This document shows positions 1 through 9,410 of a stretch of 64,000 nucleotides of DNA, in pieces. Within the stretch, counting starts at the first letter, position 1, and each line of letters begins with the position of its first letter. The notes below the pieces were generated by a model. The model did no database searches and was not told the origin of the DNA. It was given only the letters and a program-made list of their open reading frames with translations. Origin of the DNA: Lachnospiraceae bacterium (GTDB lineage: Bacteria > Bacillota > Clostridia > Lachnospirales > Lachnospiraceae); assembly GCA_910575835.1 (NCBI GenBank), contig CAJTGB010000007.1, forward strand, positions 113,674-177,673. The letters are read 5' to 3'. The position numbers and the translations under genes are program-made.

Positions 1-405
1 CGTTTCCTGACAATGGGAGAATCTATTGATATCCTTCTGTGCGAGATGACCGGCAGTCAGATGCACGATTACATGGACTACGTTCTTACTGAATCAGGGA
101 AAAGAGGCTCGGTCATCAATGATTCTTCACTCTATGTATCCAGCGGTTTTGAGATGGAAGTCGGCAAGACGGACGCCGGTTATGATCTTAAAAAGCTGAC
201 CATAAAAGGAAAAGAACTAAAGCCTGAAAAAGTGTACTCCGTGGCTGTACTCGGCAACGAGGTTCTGATGCATAAGGAGGCCCTTAAGGCGGCGGGCATT
301 ACCAAGTATAAAAAGTCCGAGGCAGTCTATAAGCAGATTGTTGCGGACCGTCTGCTCAAAGGCCGGCAGCTTGCAGCGCCTACGGATTATATCACACTTC
401 ATTAA
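1..405 (+). CDS. 5'-nucleotidase-like protein, C-terminal end (partial)
   Basis: The frame is open to the left edge, so this is only the C-terminal ~134 residues of a longer protein. The stretch G-K-E-L-K-P-E-K-V-Y-S-V-A-V-L-G resembles the C-terminal substrate-binding domain of UshA-type 5'-nucleotidases, where a similar 'G..ldp.k.Y.va' strand occurs. If that is right, the missing part would hold a metallophosphatase domain and probably a secretion signal, and the enzyme would hydrolyse nucleotides outside the membrane. A hybrid sensor kinase starts 45 bp after the stop on the same strand, so the two may be co-transcribed. The assignment rests on one domain-like segment. Confidence 0.5.
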   Translation, partial: RFLTMGESIDILLCEMTGSQMHDYMDYVLTESGKRGSVINDSSLYVSSGFEMEVGKTDAGYDLKKLTIKGKELKPEKVYSVAVLGNEVLMHKEALKAAGITKYKKSEAVYKQIVADRLLKGRQLAAPTDYITLH

Positions 406-450
406 TATAATTGATCCTAAATTATAGATCAGGAAAGCGAGGAAGACCGG

Positions 451-3105
451 ATGAGACCCGACAGGAAAAAATATCATATAGCGTTTCCGGCGGTGCTGGC
501 ATTCTGCCTGCTTCTGTTTCTTCTGATCAGCGGCAGATATTTTGCGAACTATCTGCAGGCACAGATCTTTGAAGAACGCACGACACAGTTGAATGAGATC
601 ACTTCCCAGGTAAGAACGAACCTGGACAATGCACTGGACTCTCACTGGAATTATCTGACCGCAGCCGTCAACGCTCTTGAATATAAGGAGTTTGATACAG
701 CCGACGGATTTATCAAGGATACGGAACAGCTCTTGGAAACGGATCATTACAGTTCCATATTCATGCTGCTGGACAGCCAGGGGAATTGTTACGACGCGCA
801 GGGAAAGCATGGCGTCTGGACAGATCTGGACCGGATATCCGGCGGAGAAGCCCGCTATACCTTTATTACCGATTCCCGCATGTACGAGAGCAGCTATTGG
901 GCTTTTGTACAGAAGCTTGATACGCCGATTATGGCCGGGGAGGATGCGGATACGATCTTCACCCATATCGTTCTTCTTAAGGATGTACACACCTTGACGG
1001 AGTATTATGACAGCGCTGCTTACGGCAACCACAGCGAAACCTATATCCTGAAAAGCAACGGAACCCGGATGCATGACAACACCTCCGAGGAAAATACCAT
1101 TCAATCATATAATGTACTCAAAGTGCTGGAAGATATGAAAGGACAGCAATACTCTGATATCAGGAAGGCTCTTGGCAGTAAGGATCCGATCAGTACGAAT
1201 TTCGAGTATGACGGTACGGAGTACTACTACTGCCTTACATCTCTGACAGACTACGACACTCTTCTGCTGTTTCTTATTCCGGCAGAATATGTGGCTTCCG
1301 GAACCGTGGATATGATGAGCGCCGTTATCAGGATGTTATTGATCCTGTTAGTCATTCTGATCGCATTGCTGATCCTTGTTGCCGTAACCATTACGAATCA
1401 GCAGAACAGCGCCCGCCTGTTCCGCCAGGAACAGGAGAATCTGCGCCGTCAGGAAGAGATGAACGCAAAACTGGAAGAATCCAACACCATGCTGGCCCGC
1501 TCCAAAGAAACGGCGGAACAGGCATTCAGGATCGCGGAAGAAGCCAACCGTGCCAAAAGCTCATTTCTGTCTAATATGAGCCACGATATACGGACTCCTA
1601 TGAACGCTATCGTCGGTTTCTCCGCTCTTCTTTCCAGGGATGCGGAAAATTCTGAGAAGGTACGGGAATACACCCGCAAGATCACTTCTTCAAGCCAACA
1701 TCTGCTTGGACTGATCAACGATATCCTGGATATCAGCAAGATAGAGGCCGGCAAAACGGTTCTGAACCTGTCAGATGAAAATATGGTGGAGATGATCGAG
1801 AATATTGATTCCATCATCCGTCCGCAGATGAAGGCCAAGGGTCATAGCTTTGAAGTATTAAACAAAGACTTAAAGCATGAGCAGGTCGTGATGGATAAGC
1901 TGCGCCTGAACCAGATCCTTCTGAATCTTTTGTCCAATGCAGTCAAATACACCCCAGAGGGCGGCCGCGTGACCTTCACTGTCCAGGAACTTGAACAATA
2001 CGCCCGAAAACTGGCGCATTTCAGATTCATTGTGGCAGATAACGGCTATGGAATGAGCCCGGAATATGTCAAGAAGATCTTCCATGCATTTACCAGAGAG
2101 GAAGACAGCGTGACCAATAAGATACAGGGAACAGGGCTTGGAATGGCTATTACCAAGAATCTTCTGGATCTGATGGGCGGTAAGATCACTGTTGAGAGCG
2201 AGAAGGGAAAAGGCTCTGTTTTTACTGTGGACCTGGAACTTCAGATCAGCGATCAGGCGGTCAATCAGGACTTCTGGAAGAAAATAGGAATCACAAGGAT
2301 CCTTGCTGTGGACGATGAAGAGGTGCTCTGTCAGAATATCCGAATGACCATGGAAGGAACCGGCGTCAGCGTGGACTGCGCGCTGGATGGACGGACGGCT
2401 GTAGATCTGGTAAAACGGTCCAAGCAGGAGGAACGCCCCTATCAAGTAGTTCTTATTGACTGGAAGATGCCGGTAATGGATGGGGTAGAAACAGCAAAAC
2501 GTATCCGTCAGGAGACTTCCGGGGATATCCCGATCCTTATCCTGACCAGCTATGACTGGCCGGATATCAAAAATGAGGCAAGAGCTGCCGGCATAGACGC
2601 GTTCCTTGCAAAACCGTTCTTCCTTACCAGCTTCCGCCAGAAGCTAGATACCCTGCTTGCGCCGGATTCAGAGCCGGAGACGTCCAGTGAGCAGAGCGTG
2701 CTTGACGGGATGCATATTCTTGTGGCGGAGGACAATGAGATCAATGCGGAGATTCTTACGGAGCTTCTGGATATGGCCGGGGCTTCCTGCGAGATCTGTG
2801 AGAACGGGCGTATCGCAGTAGATACATTCGGGAAATCAAACCCGGGCCAGTATGATCTTGTACTTATGGATGTGCAGATGCCGGTAATGAACGGCTACGA
2901 AGCCACAAAGGCTCTCAGGGATCTGGGGCATCCTTTGGCGCTTACGATCCCGGTCATTGCCATGACGGCCAACGCGTTCGCCGAGGATATCCGCGAAGCG
3001 CTGGAAGCCGGGATGAACGCGCATGTAGCCAAACCGGTTGATATGACGGTACTGGAACAGACTGTCAGGGCGGTGTTGGAAGCAAAAGATGAGGAGGAGC
3101 TGTAG
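451..3105 (+). CDS. Hybrid sensor histidine kinase with two receiver domains
   Basis: 884 residues. One membrane segment at about residues 9-29, an extracytoplasmic sensor region to about 285, a second membrane segment at about 288-314, then a coiled coil. The HisKA domain carries the phospho-accepting His378 in S-H-D-I-R-T-P. The ATPase domain follows, with an N box (L-L-S-N-A-V-K-Y), D-N-G-Y-G and T-G-L-G-M. Two receiver domains follow, with phospho-acceptor Asp670 (L-I-D-W-K-M-P) and Asp807 (L-M-D-V-Q-M-P). No output domain is present, so signalling must pass to another protein, perhaps by phosphorelay. The sensor region is not one I recognise. A purine-rich AGGAAAGCGAGGAAG precedes the ATG. 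The next gene is convergent and only 6 bp away. Confidence 0.93.
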   Translation: MRPDRKKYHIAFPAVLAFCLLLFLLISGRYFANYLQAQIFEERTTQLNEITSQVRTNLDNALDSHWNYLTAAVNALEYKEFDTADGFIKDTEQLLETDHYSSIFMLLDSQGNCYDAQGKHGVWTDLDRISGGEARYTFITDSRMYESSYWAFVQKLDTPIMAGEDADTIFTHIVLLKDVHTLTEYYDSAAYGNHSETYILKSNGTRMHDNTSEENTIQSYNVLKVLEDMKGQQYSDIRKALGSKDPISTNFEYDGTEYYYCLTSLTDYDTLLLFLIPAEYVASGTVDMMSAVIRMLLILLVILIALLILVAVTITNQQNSARLFRQEQENLRRQEEMNAKLEESNTMLARSKETAEQAFRIAEEANRAKSSFLSNMSHDIRTPMNAIVGFSALLSRDAENSEKVREYTRKITSSSQHLLGLINDILDISKIEAGKTVLNLSDENMVEMIENIDSIIRPQMKAKGHSFEVLNKDLKHEQVVMDKLRLNQILLNLLSNAVKYTPEGGRVTFTVQELEQYARKLAHFRFIVADNGYGMSPEYVKKIFHAFTREEDSVTNKIQGTGLGMAITKNLLDLMGGKITVESEKGKGSVFTVDLELQISDQAVNQDFWKKIGITRILAVDDEEVLCQNIRMTMEGTGVSVDCALDGRTAVDLVKRSKQEERPYQVVLIDWKMPVMDGVETAKRIRQETSGDIPILILTSYDWPDIKNEARAAGIDAFLAKPFFLTSFRQKLDTLLAPDSEPETSSEQSVLDGMHILVAEDNEINAEILTELLDMAGASCEICENGRIAVDTFGKSNPGQYDLVLMDVQMPVMNGYEATKALRDLGHPLALTIPVIAMTANAFAEDIREALEAGMNAHVAKPVDMTVLEQTVRAVLEAKDEEEL

Positions 3106-3111
3106 TTCGGA

Positions 3112-4137
3112 TCATATATTATATTTTGTCTTGATATTGATATCCGTATACCTGTACTCCTCTTCCACCGGCTTTCCTTTCTGCAGGATATCTGCCAGGA
3201 TCAGCGGCGGCTGATATCCCTGTACATACGCCTCCTGATCAATGAGGAAGTCCGCCACATCGTCTTTTAACGCCTGCCTGTTATTCGGAGTCAGGTCGTA
3301 GATCACGGTAAAGGGGCGTCTCTCCAGCTTCAGCTTCTCGTAGGCACGCTGAATCCCCTCCTGCCCTCCTGAAGCTACGAAGACCCCGTTGATCCCCGGC
3401 ATACTCAGTATGGTATTCGTGATGATCCTATCGACTTCCTCCGAATCATCAAAGCTGCCCTGTACTCCCGCCAATTCAAGGTTCGGATAAGAATTCTTAA
3501 GTTCCTCCACGAATCCGTCCACCCGCTCATTGTTCACATGGTTGCTGAAGAATCCTGTGATCACAAGAACCTTCCCGGTTCCCCCCGTCAGCATTCCGAG
3601 AAGTCCGGCTGCCGTGCGTCCGCTCTTCTGGTTGTCCATTCCTACATAGCAGCTTCGTTTTGTTCCCACAAGGTCTGAGTTAAAAGTGACTACCGGTATC
3701 TTCTTCTCTTCGATCAGCCAGTTTAATTTGACGCGGATGCCCTCACAATCCACCGGCATCACGGCCAGCCCTTGAATACCTTCCCGCACCAGCGCGTCGA
3801 TGGCGCCAAGCTGCTCTTCTTCGTCTACAGAGAAGCCTTCCCTGACTATCAGCTCGATTCCTTTCTCTTCCAATTCTTCTGCCGCCTGCCGGATTCCCCG
3901 GTTCACCTCCAGCATAAATGAAGATCTGGCAAGCTGCGTGACAACTCCGATCTTGATCTTCCCTTTCTGGGATGCAGACCTCTTCCTGTTCTTCGGAACA
4001 TAGCCCATCTCATCCGCGATCTGTTTGATCTGTTTTGCAACTTTGGGGTCGATCCGCCCCCGGTTATTCAAAGCACGGTCTACGGTTCCTCTTGATACTC
4101 CTGCACGTTCTGCGATCTGCTGTATTGTTACTGCCAT
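3112..4137 (-). CDS. LacI family transcriptional regulator
   Basis: 341 residues. The N-terminus is a typical LacI helix-turn-helix (I-A-E-R-A-G-V-S-R-G-T-V-D-R-A-L-N) followed by the hinge region. Residues ~62-340 form a periplasmic-binding-protein fold of the type that binds sugars or similar small ligands. It probably represses a nearby or distant catabolic operon, but no obvious target adjoins it: the neighbours are a sensor kinase (convergent) and a MATE exporter. AGGAG sits 7 bp before the ATG. A perfect 10-bp palindrome TGATATATCA (4178-4187) lies 40 bp upstream of the start and could be a binding site, though it is AT-rich and short. Confidence 0.9.
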   Translation of the reverse strand: MAVTIQQIAERAGVSRGTVDRALNNRGRIDPKVAKQIKQIADEMGYVPKNRKRSASQKGKIKIGVVTQLARSSFMLEVNRGIRQAAEELEEKGIELIVREGFSVDEEEQLGAIDALVREGIQGLAVMPVDCEGIRVKLNWLIEEKKIPVVTFNSDLVGTKRSCYVGMDNQKSGRTAAGLLGMLTGGTGKVLVITGFFSNHVNNERVDGFVEELKNSYPNLELAGVQGSFDDSEEVDRIITNTILSMPGINGVFVASGGQEGIQRAYEKLKLERRPFTVIYDLTPNNRQALKDDVADFLIDQEAYVQGYQPPLILADILQKGKPVEEEYRYTDINIKTKYNI

Positions 4138-4202
4138 GATATTACTCCTAACTCTAAATCCTCTGATAAATTCTTTGATATATCATATATTAACATAAAC
4201 TT

Positions 4203-4232
4203 AAAAAGCACGCAATATTTTGCGTGCTTTTT
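4203..4232 (-). terminator. Intrinsic terminator after the MATE gene
   Basis: A perfect 13-bp inverted repeat (arms 4203-4215 and 4220-4232, loop of 4) begins and ends in A/T runs, so it reads as a GC-centred hairpin followed by a U tract on either strand. It lies 43 bp past the stop of the minus-strand MATE gene and before the LacI gene on the same strand, so it most likely ends the MATE transcript. Confidence 0.85.
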
Positions 4233-4274
4233 ATAGGCTTTTACTTGTATACTAGTACACCGAAAAATAAGTTC

Positions 4275-5648
4275 CTAGCCTTTCCCTCTGATAAAAGGAT
4301 TCAGCCAAAACGCGGCGAATAATTCCGCAACCATAAGACACCATATGACTGGTTCGCATACAATGACCGCAATGTAGTGAAACCTTGGAACGAGAACTGC
4401 CGTAAATATAATCTTGCCGAACAATTCGATCACGCTTGACAGGACCGGCAGAATCTTCTCTCCTATGGACTGCAGGGCCGTCCGGGTATTGTTAAGAAGA
4501 CCCAGGATCACATAGCACGGGGAGACGATCCGAAGATACAGCATCCCGTTTTCAAGAACCTTCGTCTCGTCTGAGCCGGAGATCCACCGGATCATATAGG
4601 GTGCGAAGCTCCAGACCAGTACGGTGATAATCACCGTCAGGGCAGCCGTATACAGATAGGAATACTTCATAGATCTGCGAATCCGTTCCGGCTTACGCGC
4701 TCCGTAATTCTGAGATACGAATGTGTTGACCGTCTGCATCATAGCAATAGACGGGATCATGCAGAACTGATAGATCCTTCTGGCCGAAGTGTGCGCCGCA
4801 ATGATCAGATATCCGAGTCCGTTAATGCCCGACTGAAGGATCACGCTTCCCGCCGATACAAAGCAGTTCATAAATCCCATGGATAAGCCCTGCGCGGTCA
4901 TTTCCCTGTACAAACGCATATCCGCGTTGAAGTGTTCCTTTTTAGGAATAATCATTGGGACTGCCCTTGCGATGTAGACCAGGCAGAGACAGACAGAGAT
5001 ACTCTGCGCGATCACCGTAGCCTCTGCGGCGCCTTTAAGCCCCCGATGCAATATTGCGATAAACACATAGTCCAGCAGTATATTCGCAAGAGAAGAGATA
5101 ATAAGGAATACAAGCGGCATAAGGCTGTTGCCTACAGCTCTCAGCATTCCTGCGCACAGGTTATACGCAAACATCACCAGTGTGAATCTTGTGATGACCG
5201 AGATATAACCGTATGCTTCACCTATTACCTCAGACGGCGTATGTAATATCCGAAGCAGCGGGATCATGATGATCTGCGACCAAATGGTGAGCGCCGCAAC
5301 AACTGCCACGCCGATCACGACAGACGCTGCAACAGACTTTTTCAGCATCTTCTCATCTCCTGCCCCGTAACACCTTGCCGTTACGATCGCCAGACCGTTT
5401 CCGAATCCGAGCGCGAATCCAATCAGCAGATCATAGATCGGCACAACCGCTCCAATTGCAGCCAGGGCGGTCTCGCCCAGGGTTCGTCCGACGATCAGAG
5501 TGTCCACCGTGTTGTATAACTGCTGAAAAAGTATAGAAAAAAAGACCGGAATTGCAAAACGCAGCATCGGCATGAATATCGGGCCGTTCAGAAAGTCTTG
5601 CTTTGCTGTGATCTTCCTTATATTTGGTGCTTTTGATAATTCTCCCAT
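4275..5648 (-). CDS. MATE family efflux transporter
   Basis: 457 residues with about 12 hydrophobic segments in two similar halves, the usual size and build of MATE (DinF/NorM-type) cation-coupled drug or metabolite exporters. The opening G-P-I-F-M-P-M-L-R-F-A-I-P-V and the following Q-Q-L-Y-N-T-V-D-T-L-I-V-G-R are typical of the clostridial subgroup. GGAGG lies 5 bp before the ATG. It stands alone as a transcription unit, with its own terminator downstream. The substrate cannot be told from sequence. Confidence 0.93.
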   Translation of the reverse strand: MGELSKAPNIRKITAKQDFLNGPIFMPMLRFAIPVFFSILFQQLYNTVDTLIVGRTLGETALAAIGAVVPIYDLLIGFALGFGNGLAIVTARCYGAGDEKMLKKSVAASVVIGVAVVAALTIWSQIIMIPLLRILHTPSEVIGEAYGYISVITRFTLVMFAYNLCAGMLRAVGNSLMPLVFLIISSLANILLDYVFIAILHRGLKGAAEATVIAQSISVCLCLVYIARAVPMIIPKKEHFNADMRLYREMTAQGLSMGFMNCFVSAGSVILQSGINGLGYLIIAAHTSARRIYQFCMIPSIAMMQTVNTFVSQNYGARKPERIRRSMKYSYLYTAALTVIITVLVWSFAPYMIRWISGSDETKVLENGMLYLRIVSPCYVILGLLNNTRTALQSIGEKILPVLSSVIELFGKIIFTAVLVPRFHYIAVIVCEPVIWCLMVAELFAAFWLNPFIRGKG

Positions 5649-5968
5649 TATTGCCTCCTGATTGCTTCTTTTTTGTCCAGACTTATTTTACCAAACAAGA
5701 GGTAAAAAGGGAACCTTAATCTAAACAGATGATCCGGCAAAAATATCTTGAACTCGTCTATAGCTGTATGTTAAAATAAGAAAAAGCATTTTTCTAAAGT
5801 TCAATTAAATCGGAATGTCTGATTCCATTTTATCTATAGCATATCAATGCATGGGATGTATCCCTGTCCTTTCAGAAAATTCATGCTTTTATCCCTAAAT
5901 AAGCAGGAGCTTTTCTGAAATGGATTTGAAAAGCTCCTAACACAATAGAATAGGAGGTTTTAATAGAG
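5649..5968. other. Intergenic region with an 11-bp inverted repeat
   Basis: 320 bp between the divergent MATE gene and the Rpn remnant, without a gene. It holds a perfect 11-bp inverted repeat (arms 5905-5915 and 5928-5938, loop of 12) just upstream of the remnant's ribosome binding site, and an A/T palindrome at 5779-5795. The repeat has no U tract after it on the plus strand. It could be an element end, an operator or a leader hairpin. I see no convincing promoter. Confidence 0.5.
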
Positions 5969-6529
5969 ATGGCAGAACCCGGGATTTATTATATAAAGGG
6001 AGACGTCATTCAAATCCAGATCATTGTAACCCGTAAATTATCTGAGATAGAGAATTTGTGGCTCAGAAGTCTCACAAACAAGCTGAAAAAAACCAAAAAC
6101 GCCAAAAAACTGATAGAAGATTACAGAAAGCACACAGATAATAACCTATATAAATCTGTTCTGGAGACGATTATGCGTGCAAACCAGAAAACATTCGAGG
6201 AGGTAAACGGCATGAGCGATATATTTATGGAGATCGTACAGGAAAAATTTGACCGGAAACTGAAAGAGGAGACAGAAAAAGCGGTAGAAAAGGCTCAAAA
6301 GGAGACAGAGTTATTACTCCGAAAAAACTATATGACAGAACGCATCTCTTTGATCCAGAAAAAATATGCCAAGAAGAAGCCCTTATCTGTCATAGCTGAT
6401 GAACTGGAGACGGAATCAGAAGAAATCCGTTTTATCTATAATGCAATTTCTGAGAATCCTGAAAAAACAGCCGATGAGATCTTTGATTTGGTTGATAAAA
6501 CTCCATCCGTTAAGAAATCAAACTCCTGA
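5969..6529 (+). pseudogene. Rpn/PD-(D/E)XK nuclease-transposase, C-terminal remnant
   Basis: 186 residues. The segment R-K-L-S-E-I-E-N-L-W-L-R-S-L-T-N-K-L and the later R-A-N-Q-K-T-F-E-E-V match the C-terminal half of Rpn family recombination-promoting nucleases (putative transposases), which are about 300 residues. The N-terminal PD-(D/E)XK core with its catalytic acids is missing: only ~20 residues precede the match. The last ~80 residues are a charged helix rich in Glu and Lys. A strong TAGGAGG lies 11 bp before the ATG, so the start region of the ancestral gene may have been kept while an internal piece was deleted. It is probably inactive as a nuclease. Confidence 0.75.
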
Positions 6530-6550
6530 ACCGTCTTATTCGTACAACTG

Positions 6551-6567
6551 CCCCGCAAACTGCGGGG
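6551..6567. other. GC-rich stem-loop between convergent genes
   Basis: A perfect 7-bp stem (CCCCGCA / TGCGGGG, loop of 3) lies between the ends of the Rpn remnant and the ThrE-type gene. Neither strand has a clear U tract directly after it, so it is only a weak terminator candidate, best suited to the minus-strand gene. Confidence 0.4.
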
Positions 6568-6575
6568 TCTGTACA

Positions 6576-7796
6576 CTAAACTTTTCTCTCTCCTACATAG
6601 CGCATGGCAATCTCCACGATCAGAAAACCGAACGCGACCGCAAGGCAGGTCTGCGCCAGCAGAATGGTCTGGCCTGACGCCGCCTGATAGTCTGCCTGAA
6701 CCAATCCATGCATCAGATAGAACAGCGTCGCCCCGGGTATCAACGGCATAATAGACGTTGTCAGGAATATGGTTGCCGGAGCGCGGTGAATTCTGGACAT
6801 AAAATAAGCATACGCCGCAACAAAGGCCGCCCCCGCCATGACCGCCGCAAAATCATTACTGCAGAAATACTGTACTATCAGGTAACAGGCGCAATTGATC
6901 AATCCTCCGATTCCGGCATAAAAGGACTGTCTGACCGCCGCCTTGAATACCAGCGCGAATCCCATGCTTGCCACCCCGCAGGAGATCAACTGCACCGCGA
7001 TACTCGGAGCGATATACATCTCATACATATCTCCTTTGAAGATCAGCATCGCAAGCCCCGTACCGCAGGCAATAGCAATTGCCCCCAGGCAGGCATTCAT
7101 AATATTAATGATCCCGGATAAGTAGGCGCGCTTCAGTACGTCCCGGATCCCATTGGCAACTCCCAGCCCGCTGATCAGCACCATATTAAGTCCAAGCACG
7201 ATTCGGTCAGGATGATGCCCAAGCCCCGCTTTCCCCAAAAGAAACGCGGCCGCCGAAGACAGGAATGCGAGCACAAGATTATATACCACAAGTCCATGTT
7301 CCTTCTTATCCAGAATATTCCCCAGATATACCTCCACAACCGCACAGATCACGGTCGCCACAAGGGCGTCCAGCCAGTCGCATCCAAAATACACTCCGAA
7401 TCCGACACCTCCCAAGATAGCCGCCGTATACTGCAGATACCGGGGCTGCGGCTTACGGTTCAGCACTTCCGTATACCGCCTGCGGATCTCCTCCACAGAC
7501 GGTCTCTCCCTACAGATCTGTCTGGACAGATTATTGAGATAATCCAGACGGTCATAATTGAATCCCGTCTTATGCACCCGTCTGATCTGCGTGATAAAGT
7601 GTCCGCCCCTTGGCTTGATCGTTGCCTGGATATCACTTTGGATCGCAAATACGCTGCACTGCTCCAGATCATAACTTTCAAGCATCCGGTACATGCTGTC
7701 CTCTGCCCGGTCTGTCTCCGCTCCGCTTTTGATCATCTCTTTGCCTATATTAATAATCTCGTTTAACAATAATTCGTAATCCACACCGCATTCCAA
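6576..7796 (-). CDS. Threonine/serine exporter family protein (ThrE type)
   Basis: 406 residues. The N-terminal ~110 residues are soluble and match the ThrE/DUF1212 start (G-A-E-T-D-R-A-E-D-S, then a stretch ending I-K-P-R-G-G). They are followed by about ten hydrophobic segments. Both halves that are often separate genes (DUF1212 and DUF3815) are fused here. The family exports threonine, serine or small dicarboxylates by proton antiport; the substrate here is unknown. The frame begins at a TTG (7796). A GTG at 7784 with GGA 7 bp upstream is an equally good start, and no in-frame ATG lies in front. Confidence 0.85.
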   Translation of the reverse strand: MECGVDYELLLNEIINIGKEMIKSGAETDRAEDSMYRMLESYDLEQCSVFAIQSDIQATIKPRGGHFITQIRRVHKTGFNYDRLDYLNNLSRQICRERPSVEEIRRRYTEVLNRKPQPRYLQYTAAILGGVGFGVYFGCDWLDALVATVICAVVEVYLGNILDKKEHGLVVYNLVLAFLSSAAAFLLGKAGLGHHPDRIVLGLNMVLISGLGVANGIRDVLKRAYLSGIINIMNACLGAIAIACGTGLAMLIFKGDMYEMYIAPSIAVQLISCGVASMGFALVFKAAVRQSFYAGIGGLINCACYLIVQYFCSNDFAAVMAGAAFVAAYAYFMSRIHRAPATIFLTTSIMPLIPGATLFYLMHGLVQADYQAASGQTILLAQTCLAVAFGFLIVEIAMRYVGERKV

Positions 7797-7882
7797 CTTT
7801 CATTCTTTTCTCTCACTTTTGCGTGCTGTCATAGAATTATTATAACAACTAAGAAGTCAATTTTCCATAAGTATTTGTATTA

Positions 7883-8539
7883 TTAAAATTCTCTTGCCTC
7901 AATAAACATAATCGAACACCGATAAGATATGCCAAGCAGCACTGTACAGATCAGAGCAAGTCCCGTCAGGGTGACTGCAGGGCTCATATCGGCAAGCCGG
8001 TCCAGCGCCGATATATAGTCGATCCCTAAAGCATCGCAGAGCTTCACTGCCGCATATATCGTTAAAGTGCCTCCTCCGAACAGTATCATAAGCGCCAGCC
8101 GGCTTCGCTCCGCCCCGAACTTCAAATGTATCGGTATCATAAGCACCAGCGTTACCACAACGATCAGGAGACTTATCGTCACCATCATTACCCATTCTTC
8201 TATGCAGAAATCTATCTTCCGAATCCTCGAAACCACTAATGCAAAGACGGTAACCAGAATGGTCCCCGGAATTGTCGTTGCAAAACTGAACAGGTACTTC
8301 TCTTTCACATAATCTCTCCGGCTGACCGGAAGGGCAAACAGATATCCCAAACCATTATCCTGATCGTCATAACTTATGGTTGACAGCGTCATTATGCCGA
8401 ACATTACTGTGATATAAGCGATCACGAACGAATAATCCGTATAAGCTGACAAAAATACCGTCATCATGATCAGAACAACTGCGAAGAACTGTTTTTGTCC
8501 CTTCATCAATCCTAAATCCTTAATAAATAATGCTTTCAT
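7883..8539 (-). CDS. ABC-2 type transporter permease
   Basis: 218 residues with about six membrane segments, including an N-terminal pair and L-M-I-L-F-G-G-G-T-L near residue 150. The internal S-Y-D-D-Q-D-N-G-L-G-Y-L-F-A-L-P-V-S-R is characteristic of ABC-2 permeases of small bacitracin- or YtrC-like exporters. Its ATG overlaps the stop of the ATPase gene by 4 bp, so translation is probably coupled. With the upstream ATPase and GntR regulator it forms a three-gene operon of the ytr type, usually induced by cell-wall antibiotics. Confidence 0.88.
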   Translation of the reverse strand: MKALFIKDLGLMKGQKQFFAVVLIMMTVFLSAYTDYSFVIAYITVMFGIMTLSTISYDDQDNGLGYLFALPVSRRDYVKEKYLFSFATTIPGTILVTVFALVVSRIRKIDFCIEEWVMMVTISLLIVVVTLVLMIPIHLKFGAERSRLALMILFGGGTLTIYAAVKLCDALGIDYISALDRLADMSPAVTLTGLALICTVLLGISYRCSIMFIEAREF

Positions 8540-9384
8540 TTTCTTTCACCTCTTATCATTATCATGATCAATTCATCTATGGTTCCCTTCTCGACAGTAA
8601 TGTCAGGGTAATTCTCCTGGTAGAACTGCCTCTGGTCGGTCAGACAGCTATAACCGAATTCTTCCTTCTTACAGCGCAGGATATGTTCAAGATCCAGTTT
8701 CTCATACTGCTCCTTGGTCACCTTAAGTATCCCGTAGACATCAAGCAGCACGTCCGTCTCTTCATAGAGTATGATCTTACCGTTATCGATCATATAGATA
8801 TCGTCGCACAGTCCTTCCAAGTCGCTGGAAATGTGAGAACTGATCAGGATCGCCCGGCCCTCCTGCTCCATGTATGTCCGAAGCATGTCCAGAAGCTCGT
8901 CTCTTGCTATCACATCCAGTCCGGCCGTCGGCTCGTCTAAGATCAGAAGCTTCGCCTCATGGGTGAGCGCCGCAATCACCTGTAATTTGCGCTTCATTCC
9001 GGTAGAAAACTCCTTGATCTTCTTATTCAGGGGCAGCTGAAATTCTCTGCATTTTCTGCGGAATACTTCTTCCTGGAAATTCCGGTACAGATTCTTAAGC
9101 ATCGGGATCAAATCCTGGATCGTCAAAAAACCGCTGAATCCCGAATCCGCCATAACAACTCCGATATCCTCCTTATCCTGAACCCCGATTTCAGAGATCG
9201 GCTTCCCGAATATCTCTATGCTGCCTCCATCCGTGCTGATCAACCCAAGAATAGCTTTGAACGTGGTGCTCTTTCCCGCCCCGTTCTTACCGATCAGCCC
9301 TGTCACACATCCCTCCTGCACATCTAAGGTGCAGTTCAGTTGAAATCCATTATAACTCTTCATTACTTTATTCAGTCTCAGCAT
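8536..9384 (-). CDS. ABC transporter ATP-binding protein
   Basis: 282 residues from the chosen start. Walker A is G-K-N-G-A-G-K-S-T (~32-40), the signature F-S-T-G-M-K-R-K-L replaces the usual LSGGQ (~126-134), and Walker B plus D-loop reads L-L-I-L-D-E-P-T-A-G-L-D (~146-157). The order and the shortened signature fit exporter ATPases of the YtrB/BcrA kind. The frame extends 10 codons further to a TTG at 9414 that overlaps the GntR stop, but the ATG at 9384 has GGAGGA 11 bp in front and gives the family's usual N-terminus. It energises the permease encoded next. Confidence 0.93.
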   Translation of the reverse strand: MLRLNKVMKSYNGFQLNCTLDVQEGCVTGLIGKNGAGKSTTFKAILGLISTDGGSIEIFGKPISEIGVQDKEDIGVVMADSGFSGFLTIQDLIPMLKNLYRNFQEEVFRRKCREFQLPLNKKIKEFSTGMKRKLQVIAALTHEAKLLILDEPTAGLDVIARDELLDMLRTYMEQEGRAILISSHISSDLEGLCDDIYMIDNGKIILYEETDVLLDVYGILKVTKEQYEKLDLEHILRCKKEEFGYSCLTDQRQFYQENYPDITVEKGTIDELIMIMIRGERK

Positions 9385-9410
9385 CTTAAGCTCATCCTCC
9401 AATACAACTG

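Noticed and set aside
5779..5795. A/T palindrome AGAAAAA-GCA-TTTTTCT as a terminator
   Set aside because: A stem of A-T pairs only is too weak, and no gene ends at a suitable distance.
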